The position numbers and the translations under genes were made by a program. Below the pieces are notes generated by a model, which saw nothing but the letters and a program-made list of their open reading frames with translations, had not been told where the DNA came from and searched no databases. Below are positions 28,290 to 37,437 of a stretch of 64,000 nt of DNA, piece after piece. This DNA is from Betaproteobacteria bacterium. GTDB taxonomy: Bacteria > Pseudomonadota > Gammaproteobacteria > Burkholderiales > Burkholderiaceae_C. The DNA lies in NCBI GenBank assembly GCA_025356445.1, contig JANXSZ010000001.1:1-64000 (forward strand). Direction: 5' to 3'. Every line of letters starts with the position of its first letter. Position 1 is the stretch's first letter.

Positions 28290-29153
28290 TTACTCAAACC
28301 GGTAGTCTGCTTGCACCGTTTGCCCCACGCGCAGGCCATGCTCCAGGCCTTTGAGGATGATGGCGTTGGTGCCGAACGTCACCGCGCCGTCCACCACAGC
28401 ATTACGGCGGTAGGTTTGCAACATGTCACCAACAATGGGGCTGCTGACGGCCGTCAACGGGTCAATGTTGGGAATAGGGCAGCGCGGGCAGGGTTTGACG
28501 CCTTGCAGCTGCACATTGCCCTCAGGGGTGCTGATATGCATCACATCGAGGCGGTCTTCGTCTTGCGCGTCCAGTCCAGCCAGCACGATGTTGGCGCGAA
28601 AGCGCTCGACGGTGACGGGGGTGTGGCCAGCGGCGACGAGCTTGTCGTTCAACTCGGTGACGGACGCCTCACTCACCACCAGAATCGGGAAACCATCGGC
28701 GAACTGGTTTTGCGCGTCCACATCGCCCGTCCATTTTTTGTTCGACAAGCGCTGTTGCTCCGGGTCAAAGCGCGCCAAACGGAGCTTTTGCCCCAGAAAA
28801 TCGCTGAACCACTGGGCGGCCACGTCGCCCATGTCATAGGCTTTCACCGTGTCATTCCACACTTTCACGGTGGTCGGTTGCTCTACTTTGTCTAGCGCGA
28901 TGTGCAATGCCAACATGCCCGGAGCACGTAAAACCATCTCAAAATGCTTGAGCTGTGGCTGGATGAGCGCCATGCGGGGCAACTCACGTTGGCTGACGAA
29001 TTCACCTTGGGTGTCCACCACCATCCAGGCGCGGTCAAATTCCAACCCGGTTTCGATCAACAGGGCCTCCTGCACTTCCACACCCGCGCAGGATTTGACG
29101 GGGTAGACGAACAGGCGAGCGATAGTGGCGTGGATTTCTGGGCTGGTACTCAC
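28290..29153 (-). CDS. MOSC domain-containing protein
   Basis: A 287-residue protein with an N-terminal MOSC-N beta-barrel (ATIARLFVYPVKSCAGVEVQ) and a C-terminal MOSC domain with the conserved Cys region GVKPCPRCPIPNIDP. MOSC proteins handle molybdenum cofactor sulfur or N-hydroxylated compounds, as in YcbX/mARC. The best start is GTG 29153 (VSTSPEIHATIARLF); the frame extends further but runs under the divergent Ubi-type gene. Confidence 0.9.
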   Translation of the reverse strand: MSTSPEIHATIARLFVYPVKSCAGVEVQEALLIETGLEFDRAWMVVDTQGEFVSQRELPRMALIQPQLKHFEMVLRAPGMLALHIALDKVEQPTTVKVWNDTVKAYDMGDVAAQWFSDFLGQKLRLARFDPEQQRLSNKKWTGDVDAQNQFADGFPILVVSEASVTELNDKLVAAGHTPVTVERFRANIVLAGLDAQDEDRLDVMHISTPEGNVQLQGVKPCPRCPIPNIDPLTAVSSPIVGDMLQTYRRNAVVDGAVTFGTNAIILKGLEHGLRVGQTVQADYRFE

Positions 29154-29182
29154 AAGAACTCTTTTCACGGTAAACAGTTGGG

Positions 29183-29195
29183 CAATACCGTATTG
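29183..29195. promoter_or_regulatory. 13-bp palindrome between MOSC and Ubi-type genes
   Basis: CAATAC-C-GTATTG, a perfect 6-1-6 palindrome within the 63-bp divergent gap. TACAAT at 29205-29210 could be a -10 for the rightward gene. A regulator-binding site is possible; no known consensus is matched. Confidence 0.3.
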
Positions 29196-29216
29196 TGCCG
29201 CCCCTACAATTCGGCC

Positions 29217-30374
29217 ATGGCTCAACCCTTTGATGTGTGTATCCGTGGCGCTGGCATTGTGGGGCGCAGCTTGGCGCTGCTGCTGGCCCAGCATCGCCTG
29301 CGTGTGGGCTTGGTGCAAGCACCTCGCCTGTCTCTTTCTCCTGCCATGTCCAGCAGCGAACCCCCAGACCTGCATGACAACCGCGCCTATGCACTGAACG
29401 CGGCGTCACGCCAGCTGCTGCAAGGTTTGCGCTGCTGGCCTGAAGGCACGGCAGTCACGCCCGTTACCGCCATGCGCGTGCGGGGTGATGAGGGCGGCGA
29501 GGTGAATTTCGCAGCCAGTGTGGCCACACCCCAACCCACCACCGCCTTGGCGTGGATCGTTGAAGTGGCTGAACTGGAAAGCTGCCTCGCCAACGCCATC
29601 CGTTTCCAGCCCCAAATTGAAGTGATTGATGCGCCCCAACCTGCGGGGCTGACGGTGGTATGCGAAGGCCGCTTCAGCAGCACGCGCGATGAACTGGGTG
29701 TGGACTTCGACGTGGCCAGCTACGGCCAACACGCCATCGCTGCCCGTTTTGCTTGTGAACACCCGCACCAAGGGCAAGCCTTGCAATGGTTCTCGCAGGG
29801 TGAAGTCATGGCTTTTTTGCCCTTACAGGGCCCGGGCGGGAACTCTGTGGCGCTGGTGTGGTCTGTCTCAGAGTCACGTGCGCAAACGCTGATGGCCTTG
29901 TCTGCCAAAGACTTTGCCGCAGCCGCACAAACGGCCAGCGCGTGCGCCTTGGGTACGCTCTCGGTAGTGGGCGAACGTGCCAAATGGCCGCTGCAACATG
30001 GGCAAGCCCAGGCCTGGAGCGGTAAAACCGCTGCGGGTCAAGCGTGGGTTTTGGCGGGCGATGCAGCCCATACCGTCCACCCGTTGGGTGGGCAAGGTTT
30101 GAATTTAGGGCTGGCTGACGTGGCAGAGTTGGCTAACACATTGGGCACGCGGGACTACTGGCGCAGCGTAAGTGATCCGCGTCTGCTGCGCAGTTATGAG
30201 CGTGCACGACGTGCCGGTTTGGCGCCGGTAGGCGCAGTGATGGACGGTTTGCAACGTCTTTTTGCCCAGCCCGATACGATGGTCAAAAATATGCGCAACG
30301 CCGGTATGCAAGGTTTTGAGCACAGCGGCCCGCTGAAGGCCTGGGTGGCACGCCAAGCCATGGGTTTGAATTGA
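29217..30374 (+). CDS. FAD-dependent hydroxylase of the UbiH/UbiF family
   Basis: A 385-residue flavoprotein monooxygenase of the type that hydroxylates the ubiquinone ring. FAD-binding GxGxxG is in RGAGIVGRSLALLLA (10-24). The GD motif is in AGDAAHTVHPLGGQGLNLG near 279. The N-terminal DNRAYALNAASRQLL segment also fits. Which ring position it acts on cannot be decided; Betaproteobacteria use several UbiH/UbiF/UbiM-type enzymes. ATG 29217 matches the family start. dsbC follows 34 bp downstream. Confidence 0.88.
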   Translation: MAQPFDVCIRGAGIVGRSLALLLAQHRLRVGLVQAPRLSLSPAMSSSEPPDLHDNRAYALNAASRQLLQGLRCWPEGTAVTPVTAMRVRGDEGGEVNFAASVATPQPTTALAWIVEVAELESCLANAIRFQPQIEVIDAPQPAGLTVVCEGRFSSTRDELGVDFDVASYGQHAIAARFACEHPHQGQALQWFSQGEVMAFLPLQGPGGNSVALVWSVSESRAQTLMALSAKDFAAAAQTASACALGTLSVVGERAKWPLQHGQAQAWSGKTAAGQAWVLAGDAAHTVHPLGGQGLNLGLADVAELANTLGTRDYWRSVSDPRLLRSYERARRAGLAPVGAVMDGLQRLFAQPDTMVKNMRNAGMQGFEHSGPLKAWVARQAMGLN

Positions 30375-30408
30375 ATTGACTTACGTGGATATGGACAACG
30401 GAATAACG

Positions 30409-31140
30409 ATGAAACTGAGCACAACACTGTGGGCCACGGCCCTGACGCTTGCTGGACTGGGCCTGCACTTCAGCGCCAGCGCTCAAGAAGCGACCATCCG
30501 CAAAAATTTGGCTGATCGCCTGCCCCAAATGGGCAAAATTGACGAAATCAACAAAACCCCGGTGGCGGGCCTGTTTGAGTTACGCGTCAACGGCACTGAC
30601 ATTTTTTACACCGATGCGGAGGGAAATTACCTCGTCCAAGGCAGCCTGATCGACACCAAGCTGCGCCGCAACCTGACCGAAGAGCGCGTTGAAAAGCTCA
30701 CCGCTATCGACTACAACGCATTGCCACTTAAAGATGCGTTCACCATCGTGCGTGGCAGCGGGAAACGCCATTTGGCGGTGTTTGAAGACCCCAATTGCGG
30801 TTACTGCAAGCGTTTCGAGCGTGATTTGGCGGGCATCAAAGACGTGACCGTGCATATGTTTTTGTACCCGATCCTGAGTCCCGATTCGGCCAAAAAATCC
30901 GAAGCCATCTGGTGCGCCAAAGACAAGGGCAAAGCATGGCAAGACTGGATGGTGCGTGATGTGCAACCTGCAAGCGCTACAGCCAGCTGTGATACTGCCG
31001 CCATCAGCCGCAATGTGGACTTTGGCAAGCGCTTCAAGATCACCGGCACCCCGACGCTGGTATTCGCTGACGGTTCCCGCGTGCCAGGTGCCATCAACGC
31101 GCAGCAGATTGAAAAAATGCTGTCTGAAGCCAAAAACTGA
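30409..31140 (+). CDS. dsbC: Thiol:disulfide interchange protein DsbC
   Basis: A 243-residue periplasmic disulfide isomerase. Signal peptide ends near HFSASAQ (20-26). The N-terminal dimerisation domain is followed by the thioredoxin domain with the active site C130-G-Y-C133 in FEDPNCGYCKRF and the cis-Pro loop TGTPTLVFADG. A second Cys pair (WCAKD and ASCDT) matches the structural disulfide of DsbC. ATG 30409 gives a clean signal peptide. Confidence 0.93.
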   Translation: MKLSTTLWATALTLAGLGLHFSASAQEATIRKNLADRLPQMGKIDEINKTPVAGLFELRVNGTDIFYTDAEGNYLVQGSLIDTKLRRNLTEERVEKLTAIDYNALPLKDAFTIVRGSGKRHLAVFEDPNCGYCKRFERDLAGIKDVTVHMFLYPILSPDSAKKSEAIWCAKDKGKAWQDWMVRDVQPASATASCDTAAISRNVDFGKRFKITGTPTLVFADGSRVPGAINAQQIEKMLSEAKN

Positions 31141-31160
31141 CATTTCACCGCGAAAGATCC

Positions 31161-31622
31161 ATGGCTTTGAAGAATCTCCTTGCCAGCGTGCCGTTTGAAA
31201 GACTCACCACCCGCTTGGGTTACGCTGGCTTGGTACCGTTTGGTGTGCTGGCGCTGCTGCTGTGGCTGGTCAAACCTGATTTGCACCCGTTTGTCGCGAC
31301 CGCGCTGCTGTGCTATGGCGCGGTGATTGCCTCGTTTTTAGGCGGTATCCACTGGGGCATAGGCATCAGCTTGGCACCGCATAAAACCGAGCAGGCCAAA
31401 CACCATGTGCTTTGGGGTATCGCACTTTCGCTGATGGCCTGGGTCGCGGCCATGATGCCCGCGTTTGCAGGCTTGCCGCTGCTGGGCCTGCTGTTCGTCG
31501 CCAGCTACCTGGTTGACCGCAAATACTGGCCGGGTGCCGGCCTGGGGGCATGGCTGACGCTGCGCTTTCGGCTGTCGGCCATGGCGGCCGTGTGCTGCGT
31601 ATTTGGCGCAGCGGCAACCTGA
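31161..31622 (+). CDS. DUF3429 inner-membrane protein
   Basis: A 153-residue integral membrane protein with four or five hydrophobic helices. GYAGLVPFGVLALLLWL and YGAVIASFLGGIHWG are the recognisable segments of DUF3429. No function is known for the family. It lies 20 bp after dsbC and 35 bp before the M61 peptidase, on the same strand. Confidence 0.85.
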   Translation: MALKNLLASVPFERLTTRLGYAGLVPFGVLALLLWLVKPDLHPFVATALLCYGAVIASFLGGIHWGIGISLAPHKTEQAKHHVLWGIALSLMAWVAAMMPAFAGLPLLGLLFVASYLVDRKYWPGAGLGAWLTLRFRLSAMAAVCCVFGAAAT

Positions 31623-31657
31623 CATTGACAGCGGTAACCTCACCCAGGTCGGCAATC

Positions 31658-33433
31658 ATGGCCAAAACAGCACTGAAACCTTCACCTCGCCCCGCTGTCG
31701 GTTACCGCATTGGGGTCGCTGACCTGCATGGGCACCGCTTCGCCATCACGCTCACGATTGCCCAGCCCGCAGCACAGCAGCACGTTAGCCTGCCTGTGTG
31801 GATTCCAGGCAGCTACTTGGTGCGCGAGTTCTCTAAAAATCTGTTGCAGCTGGCCGCTGTACAGGGAGACAACGGCTTGGCTGTGCAGCAGCACGACAAA
31901 TGCACTTGGCTCATCGCCTGTGACCCCACCCAGCCTTTGGTACTGCATTACGAGGTTTATGCTTTCGATAATTCCGTGCGTACCGCGTGGCTCGATGCCG
32001 CACGGGGGTTTTTCAACGGTACCAGCTTGTGTTTGGCCGTAGCGGGCCACACCGATGGCCTGCATGAAATCACCCTGGTTTCATCAAAAAACACAGCAAC
32101 ATGGTCAATAGCCACAGGCTTATCCCCGCATAAAGTCAATAAGAATGGTTTTGGCAGCTACCGCGCTGCCAACTACGACGAGCTGGTGGATTGCCCGGTC
32201 GAGATGGGCCACTTTTGGCGGGGCTCCTTCAAGGCCTGTGGTGTGCCACACCGCTTTGTAGTGGCTGGTGCGCCACCCTCGTTTGACGGACAGCGCCTGC
32301 TGGCCGATACACAAAAAATCTGTGAAACAGAAATTCGCTTTTGGCACACGGGTAAAACCAAACCACCGCATAAAGACTACCTCTTCATGCTCAACGCCGT
32401 GGACGATGGCTACGGCGGACTGGAGCACCGCAATTCCACAGCGCTGATCTGCACACGGCGGGATTTGCCCCGTTTGTCCACAGAAACAACGCCTGTCGCC
32501 AAGCAACCTGACGGTTACACCACGCTCCTGGGCCTCATCAGCCACGAGTACTTCCACACCTGGAACGTCAAGCGCCTGCGTCCAGCCGAGTTCGCGCCCT
32601 ACCGCTACGACCAGGAAAACTACACCGAGCTGCTGTGGTTCTTTGAAGGCTTCACCAGCTACTACGACGATCTGCTGCTACGCCGCGCCGGATTGCTGGA
32701 CGATGCGGGGTACCTGAAACTGCTGGCGAAAACCGTCAATCAGGTGATGCAGACGCCAGGCAGAGCGGTTCAGTCGGTTGCGCAGTCCAGCTTTGACGCC
32801 TGGACAAAATACTACCGGGTGGACGAAAACACGCCCAACGTGACTGTCAGCTATTACACCAAGGGCGCACTGGTCGCGCTGTGCTTCGATTTGACGCTCC
32901 GGGCTGTTGGTGCAGGGCCGCTTGACGAAGCCATGCGCCACCTGTGGCAACGCTGCCAAGGTGGGCCCATGACGCAAGAGGACTTGGCCCATGTGCTGCA
33001 AAGCCTTTCAGGCCGGAGTTTTGCCCCTGAGCTGGCCGCCTGGGTACACGGAACGCAAGACCTGCCGTGGAAAGACCTGCTACAGCACCACGGCGTGCAA
33101 ACCCTCGAAGAACCTGTCGCGCTCGCTCAGCAACTGGGCTTGCGCGTAGGAGAAACAGGAGGCGTCAGCATCAAAACCGTGCTGCGAGGCGGACTGGCTG
33201 AACAGGCAGGCTTTGCCGTGGGAGATGAATGGCTGGGCGTGGACGACTGGCGTTTGAGCAAGCTGGATGACTTGCTGCTTTATGCCGGTACCGCCACCGA
33301 AGTCAGCGCCCTCGTATCACGCGACAAACGGCTGCTGCGCCTACAGCTGGCACTGCCCGGTACAGATGCCACAGCAGCGTACCGCTTGGTGGTGCAGGAC
33401 GCAGCGCGGGTCAGCGCATGGCTCGCCGCCTGA
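31658..33433 (+). CDS. M61-family glycyl aminopeptidase-like protein with PDZ domain
   Basis: A 591-residue metallopeptidase-like protein. The zinc motif HEYFH is at 296-300 in LISHEYFHTWNVKRLRP, and E330 in WFFEGFTSYY is the expected third ligand. The N-terminal half has the LPVWIPGSYLVREFSK segment of the family. A C-terminal PDZ-like domain (LRGGLAEQAGFAVGDEWLGV) follows. No signal peptide is evident. The start at 31658 is preferred because the earlier frame overlaps the DUF3429 gene. It overlaps the following gene by 16 nt. Confidence 0.9.
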   Translation: MAKTALKPSPRPAVGYRIGVADLHGHRFAITLTIAQPAAQQHVSLPVWIPGSYLVREFSKNLLQLAAVQGDNGLAVQQHDKCTWLIACDPTQPLVLHYEVYAFDNSVRTAWLDAARGFFNGTSLCLAVAGHTDGLHEITLVSSKNTATWSIATGLSPHKVNKNGFGSYRAANYDELVDCPVEMGHFWRGSFKACGVPHRFVVAGAPPSFDGQRLLADTQKICETEIRFWHTGKTKPPHKDYLFMLNAVDDGYGGLEHRNSTALICTRRDLPRLSTETTPVAKQPDGYTTLLGLISHEYFHTWNVKRLRPAEFAPYRYDQENYTELLWFFEGFTSYYDDLLLRRAGLLDDAGYLKLLAKTVNQVMQTPGRAVQSVAQSSFDAWTKYYRVDENTPNVTVSYYTKGALVALCFDLTLRAVGAGPLDEAMRHLWQRCQGGPMTQEDLAHVLQSLSGRSFAPELAAWVHGTQDLPWKDLLQHHGVQTLEEPVALAQQLGLRVGETGGVSIKTVLRGGLAEQAGFAVGDEWLGVDDWRLSKLDDLLLYAGTATEVSALVSRDKRLLRLQLALPGTDATAAYRLVVQDAARVSAWLAA

Positions 33434-34596
33434 CTCTGGGGCTGGGGGTAGCCGTCATCGCCTTGCACCTGCTGGTGTTGCAGGTACTGAGCGCACTGTG
33501 GCAAGAGCCGACACGGCTCAAAGCCATGGCGGTACCGCTGTTCACCCGAGAACTGCGCGGCAGCCTCCCCCCCCTGCCTGCCAATGCCCATTCAGAGGCT
33601 AAAAAGCCTGTGGTGCAATCCAGATCAGCTCATCAAGCTACCAATACCATAGCAAAAACAACACCCATACCGTCTGTTGCCCCCAGCACGAGCAGCACCA
33701 CGCACACGACAGCGAATACCCAAGTGCTGGATCAGGAAGACGGTGACATCGTAGGTGGGAACGTCGCGATAGACACCGGCCCCAAGCCCTTGGACACGCC
33801 CGGTTCAAGCACCTTATCGGCGCTTTCCACAGCAACACCTCTCGTCCCTCCTGTTCCCGCCACCACCTCAACCCAGCCCCCGGTCCCTCCCCCTTTGGAC
33901 GACTGGCCCTTGGACACCCGACTCAGCTATGCACTGAGTGGCAATTACCGGGGCCCCATCAGCGGAGACGCCCGTGTGCAGTGGACGCGGGACGGTAGCC
34001 ACTACCAAGTGCTGGTGGAACTGAACCTGAGCGGCGTCACCCTCTTTTCGATGACCAGCCAGGGCCTGGTCACCCCCCAAGGTCTGGAACCCTCCGCTTA
34101 CGAGGAGAAACGCGTAGGCACCAAGGCACTGCAAGTGGCGATGGACGCCCAGCAGGTGCGCTTGTACGACGGCAACCGCGTTACCCGTCAGCCCGAAACC
34201 CAGGACACCGCCAGCCAGTTTGTGGAACTGGGTCATCGCTTTTCCACAGGTTTGGCCGTACCCGAGCCAGGCAAGACAGTCCAGATTTGGTTGGCCAGGC
34301 CCAGTGCACTGGCAGAGTGGACTTACGACGTGGTGGCGCTGGAAACGCTGCACAGCCCACGCCTGGGCACCCTGGAGGCCTATCACCTGAAGCCACGTCC
34401 CTTGGCCAACCCGAGCGGCCCCATCACAGCAGAAATGTGGTTTGCACCGTCTTTGCAGTACCTGCCGGTGCGCATCAAAATCACGATGAATACAGAAACC
34501 TGGGTGGACTTGTTGATTGAGAAAATTGAACAATCCCAGGGCACTCAAAGCAAAACGGGCACCGCCACAACCGCTGCGACAGTGCCCGTGCGTTAG
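33418..34596 (+). CDS. DUF3108 domain-containing envelope protein
   Basis: A 392-residue protein with one N-terminal membrane helix or uncleaved signal (LTLGLGVAVIALHLLVLQVL), a low-complexity Pro/Thr/Ser linker at about 60-160, and a C-terminal beta-rich DUF3108 domain (RLSYALSGNYRGPISGDARV onward). The family is periplasmic and of unknown function. The start overlaps the M61 gene by 16 nt. The linker contains a copy of the dispersed palindrome at 33637-33653, which suggests the repeat entered a region of low constraint. It ends convergent to the Bug gene. Confidence 0.82.
   Translation: MARRLTLGLGVAVIALHLLVLQVLSALWQEPTRLKAMAVPLFTRELRGSLPPLPANAHSEAKKPVVQSRSAHQATNTIAKTTPIPSVAPSTSSTTHTTANTQVLDQEDGDIVGGNVAIDTGPKPLDTPGSSTLSALSTATPLVPPVPATTSTQPPVPPPLDDWPLDTRLSYALSGNYRGPISGDARVQWTRDGSHYQVLVELNLSGVTLFSMTSQGLVTPQGLEPSAYEEKRVGTKALQVAMDAQQVRLYDGNRVTRQPETQDTASQFVELGHRFSTGLAVPEPGKTVQIWLARPSALAEWTYDVVALETLHSPRLGTLEAYHLKPRPLANPSGPITAEMWFAPSLQYLPVRIKITMNTETWVDLLIEKIEQSQGTQSKTGTATTAATVPVR
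33637..33653. repeat. Dispersed 5-7-5 palindrome copy inside DUF3108 linker
   Basis: GCTAC-N7-ATAGC, one mismatch, in frame in the Pro/Thr-rich linker of the DUF3108 gene. Confidence 0.45.
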
Positions 34597-34616
34597 CCGG
34601 TGTGATTGATGACGGT

Positions 34617-35588
34617 TTATTCCGGATCGATCTTGGCGTCTTTCACCACCTTGGCCCAGCGAGGCGCTTCGGCCTTGATAAGGGCCGCAAACTGCTCAGG
34701 GGTTCCACCCACCACTTCATTGCCCTGGCTGGTGATTTTCAGGCGCAAATCAGGGTCTTGCAGGGCTTTGTTGCCCACTTCGTTGAGCAGCTTGATCAGG
34801 TCAGCAGGCATGCCCTTAGGGCCAACCAAGCCTTGCCAGTTCAGCACCTCAAAGCCAGGAAACCCTGCTTCAGCCATGGTGGGTACATCGGGCATCAGGG
34901 GCGAGCGAGCTTTGCTGGTGATCGCCAAGGCGCGCATTTTTCCGCCTTTGACAGCGGGCATGGCAGCATACATTTGCTCAAACATCATGTTGACTTGACC
35001 GCCCATCAAATCGGTGGCCGCAGCAGAACCGCTCTTGTAGGGGGCGTGGATCATGTCGATGCCCGCAACGTGCTCAAACTGGGCACCACTCAAATGGTGG
35101 GTGCCACCAATGCCACCGGAACCATAAGCCAACTTGCCAGGAGCTGCTTTAGCCGCTGCCACCACGTCTTTCACCGTTTTGAACGGTGAATCTGTCTTCA
35201 CCATCAGCATCAATGGGCCACGTTCAATCAAAAAGATAGGTACCAAGTCGGTGAACGGATCGAAATTTAATTTTTTGAACAGCGACTGGTTCACGGCTAA
35301 TGGGGCGATGTTACCCATGCCGATGGTGTAACCGTCAGGCTTGCCCCGTGCAATCGCCTCGGTACCAATGTTCCCACCCGCACCCGATTTGTTGTCGATG
35401 ATGATGGGCTGACCTAACAACGCGCCCATCACTTTGGCTACTTGGCGAGAGCGCTGGTCAGCATTGCCTCCAGCGGCGTAGGGACAAATCCACGAAATGG
35501 CTTTGCTGGGGTATTTGTCTTGCGCAAAAGCCAATGAGGGCAGCGCAACCACAGCACCAGCGGCTTGAATCAGGGAACGGCGTTTCAT
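34617..35588 (-). CDS. Bug-family (TctC-like) tripartite tricarboxylate transporter substrate-binding protein
   Basis: A 323-residue periplasmic solute-binding protein of the Bug family, expanded in Burkholderiales. The N-terminus MKRRSLIQAAGAVVALPSLAFA resembles a twin-arginine signal. Family segments are IDNKSGAGGNIGTEAIARGKPDGYT and GSGGIGGTHHLSGAQFE. Tricarboxylates and other organic acids are typical ligands; the exact one cannot be inferred. No TctA or TctB membrane partner is adjacent, so it probably uses a permease encoded elsewhere. ATG 35588 gives the signal peptide. Confidence 0.9.
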   Translation of the reverse strand: MKRRSLIQAAGAVVALPSLAFAQDKYPSKAISWICPYAAGGNADQRSRQVAKVMGALLGQPIIIDNKSGAGGNIGTEAIARGKPDGYTIGMGNIAPLAVNQSLFKKLNFDPFTDLVPIFLIERGPLMLMVKTDSPFKTVKDVVAAAKAAPGKLAYGSGGIGGTHHLSGAQFEHVAGIDMIHAPYKSGSAAATDLMGGQVNMMFEQMYAAMPAVKGGKMRALAITSKARSPLMPDVPTMAEAGFPGFEVLNWQGLVGPKGMPADLIKLLNEVGNKALQDPDLRLKITSQGNEVVGGTPEQFAALIKAEAPRWAKVVKDAKIDPE

Positions 35589-35673
35589 CAAAGTGATCTC
35601 CTCAATACAAAGAATGTGATTATGTTGGCAATACGTCAACCCGCTGCCAACGGGGAAAACACGGCTTACACGC

Positions 35674-35704
35674 AAAAAGAAGCGTGCTGTTACCAGCACG
35701 CTTC
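35674..35704 (-). terminator. Intrinsic terminator downstream of the porin gene
   Basis: An 11-bp perfect stem pairs 35679-35689 (GAAGCGTGCTG) with 35694-35704 across a 4-nt loop. On the minus strand it is followed by a run of five T (35678-35674). It lies about 50 nt past the porin stop and should separate it from the Bug gene. Confidence 0.85.
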
Positions 35705-35751
35705 AAAACCCCAGACCAATCCAGGGACTCGCAGTTGCCGTTTTTTGTTGT

Positions 35752-37104
35752 TTAGAACTTGATACGCAGGCCTAAACCGATTTCAGTTTGGGTTTTTGCA
35801 CCATTTGCCGAAGCCGCAAGGTACGTGCCGTCGGTGTTCAAGCGGTCAATGGCGACATACAGATCGGTTGTTGCGTCAATATGGTAGAACGCCGATCCGT
35901 ACAGCGTCTTACGCTTGCCCGATGCGCTGGCAGTCGCGGCACTGGCATTGGCGAACGCATTGAGCACATAGCCTGAGGCATTAACAGCGGCCTTGTCAGC
36001 TTTCATGACTTGGTAGCCAATTTCATAGTCCATCTTGCCACTTGGAGTGAATTTCGCCGATACCGTAATGCCATTGTCTTTACGTTGGCCAATGGCAGCA
36101 GCTTGATCCGCGGTGTAGTTGAAGTAACCGGCATTCAAACGCACCATGTCCAGCTGGTAATTACCACCAATGGAGTACGAATTGTTCTTCAAGCCTGCCA
36201 CGCTGGCCGAGTTCACAAAGCCAGAGACGTTGAATTTGCCACCGTTGTAAGCCAAAGCCGCAGCCTTGGTAGAGCCCCGACCAAAGTCACCGGCCACACC
36301 GCCAAACTGGTAGCCCAAACCGGCCACCACATCGCCCATTTGCTTCTTCCAGACGATACCGTCGTTGTAGCGTGTGCCAGACGCGCTACCCGCGTAGAAA
36401 ATCATTTGCTTGAAATTGTTGTTGTTGGTCCAGCCACCTTCATCCAACGTCACCTTGGCACTGCCATAAGGGTCCCCATAGTTTTGAGAAAAGTCGCGTG
36501 GCAACGTGTTTTGACGACCAAAGGTCAACTTGCCCAACGTGTCGCTTTCCAAGCCCAACCAGGCATCGCGGTTGAACAACGACGGTACATCAGGGCCGAC
36601 ACCATCACGGTAGTTAAATTCGCTCTCCAATCTGAAGATGGCTTTCAACCCATTTTCAGTACCCAAGTCACGTTTGCCCGTCAGGCCCCAGCGGTTGCCA
36701 CTGAACCATGCATCTTGAAAGCCTGTCAGGGACTTGCCACCCGTGCCAGCATTGGTACGGTTGCTGATTGTTGCGTCAATCAAGCCATACAACGTGACCG
36801 AATTCGCGCCACTTTGGAAAGTCAGGCCTGAACCAGTGCCTTTAGAAGCTGATTGCATAGGCGCGGAGGCTTGTGCTTGTCCTACCGTTGCTTTCGTCTC
36901 AGCAGCGGCTTGCTGCGCTTGAGCCGCTGCTTGTTGCACCTGAGCCAAAGCTGCCATGGCTTTTTCTGCTGCGGCCTGTGCTTGCGTGGCAGCAGCTTGA
37001 GCTTGTGCCAGAGCTTGCTGTAACTGCTCCATGGATTGCGCCTGAGCACCGACGGAAACAAATCCGGCTGCGGCTGCTGTAAGGGCGAGGTGTTTGAGTT
37101 TCAT
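35752..37104 (-). CDS. Gram-negative trimeric porin with N-terminal coiled coil
   Basis: A 450-residue outer-membrane porin. The signal peptide is MKLKHLALTAAAAGFVSVGAQAQ. Residues about 25-78 are an Ala/Gln-rich, heptad-like helix (repeats such as ALAQAQAAATQAQAAAEKA). A Ser/Gly linker leads into the barrel (NSVTLYGLIDATISN), with FGRQNTLPRDF and the terminal strand TEIGLGLRIKF ending in Phe. The barrel is the common Burkholderiales porin; the coiled coil is an addition and could span the periplasm or bind peptidoglycan. It has its own terminator. The protein is near the Bug protein gene, which fits solute uptake. Confidence 0.9.
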   Translation of the reverse strand: MKLKHLALTAAAAGFVSVGAQAQSMEQLQQALAQAQAAATQAQAAAEKAMAALAQVQQAAAQAQQAAAETKATVGQAQASAPMQSASKGTGSGLTFQSGANSVTLYGLIDATISNRTNAGTGGKSLTGFQDAWFSGNRWGLTGKRDLGTENGLKAIFRLESEFNYRDGVGPDVPSLFNRDAWLGLESDTLGKLTFGRQNTLPRDFSQNYGDPYGSAKVTLDEGGWTNNNNFKQMIFYAGSASGTRYNDGIVWKKQMGDVVAGLGYQFGGVAGDFGRGSTKAAALAYNGGKFNVSGFVNSASVAGLKNNSYSIGGNYQLDMVRLNAGYFNYTADQAAAIGQRKDNGITVSAKFTPSGKMDYEIGYQVMKADKAAVNASGYVLNAFANASAATASASGKRKTLYGSAFYHIDATTDLYVAIDRLNTDGTYLAASANGAKTQTEIGLGLRIKF

Positions 37105-37437
37105 GCGATGTCCTTAAAAGTTATACGTGATACGGTGTGTTTTGTGAGCCAACACCCTGGGCATCTCCGAGCGCCATTACCGCTTTGCAAAACTTAGCGG
37201 CAAGTTGTCTCAATGCCGTGAAGGAATTTAGTCGGTCGAACCTTTCAACTCGCTTTCGATGGCCGCGCATTTTTAAGGGGTCTTGTGTTGTTTCAAAAAT
37301 GCAACAAACGGGCACTTCTCACAGCCATCTGTCTACGGGTTCGCCCCACGCATAGCCACCTTTGAAAGGATAAAATTTGTCAAACAACACGCGCAGGCGC
37401 TGGATTCCCAGCCGCCATTCACGCACAAGGAGACCTC
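37105..37437. promoter_or_regulatory. Divergent intergenic region between porin and binding-protein genes
   Basis: 333 bp with no credible ORF. Toward the binding-protein gene, AAGGAG at 37427-37432 sits five bases before the ATG, and TAAAAT at 37371-37376 could be a -10 box; no good -35 is seen. Toward the porin, an AAGGAC-type site precedes the ATG. No clear operator or terminator was found. Confidence 0.5.
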
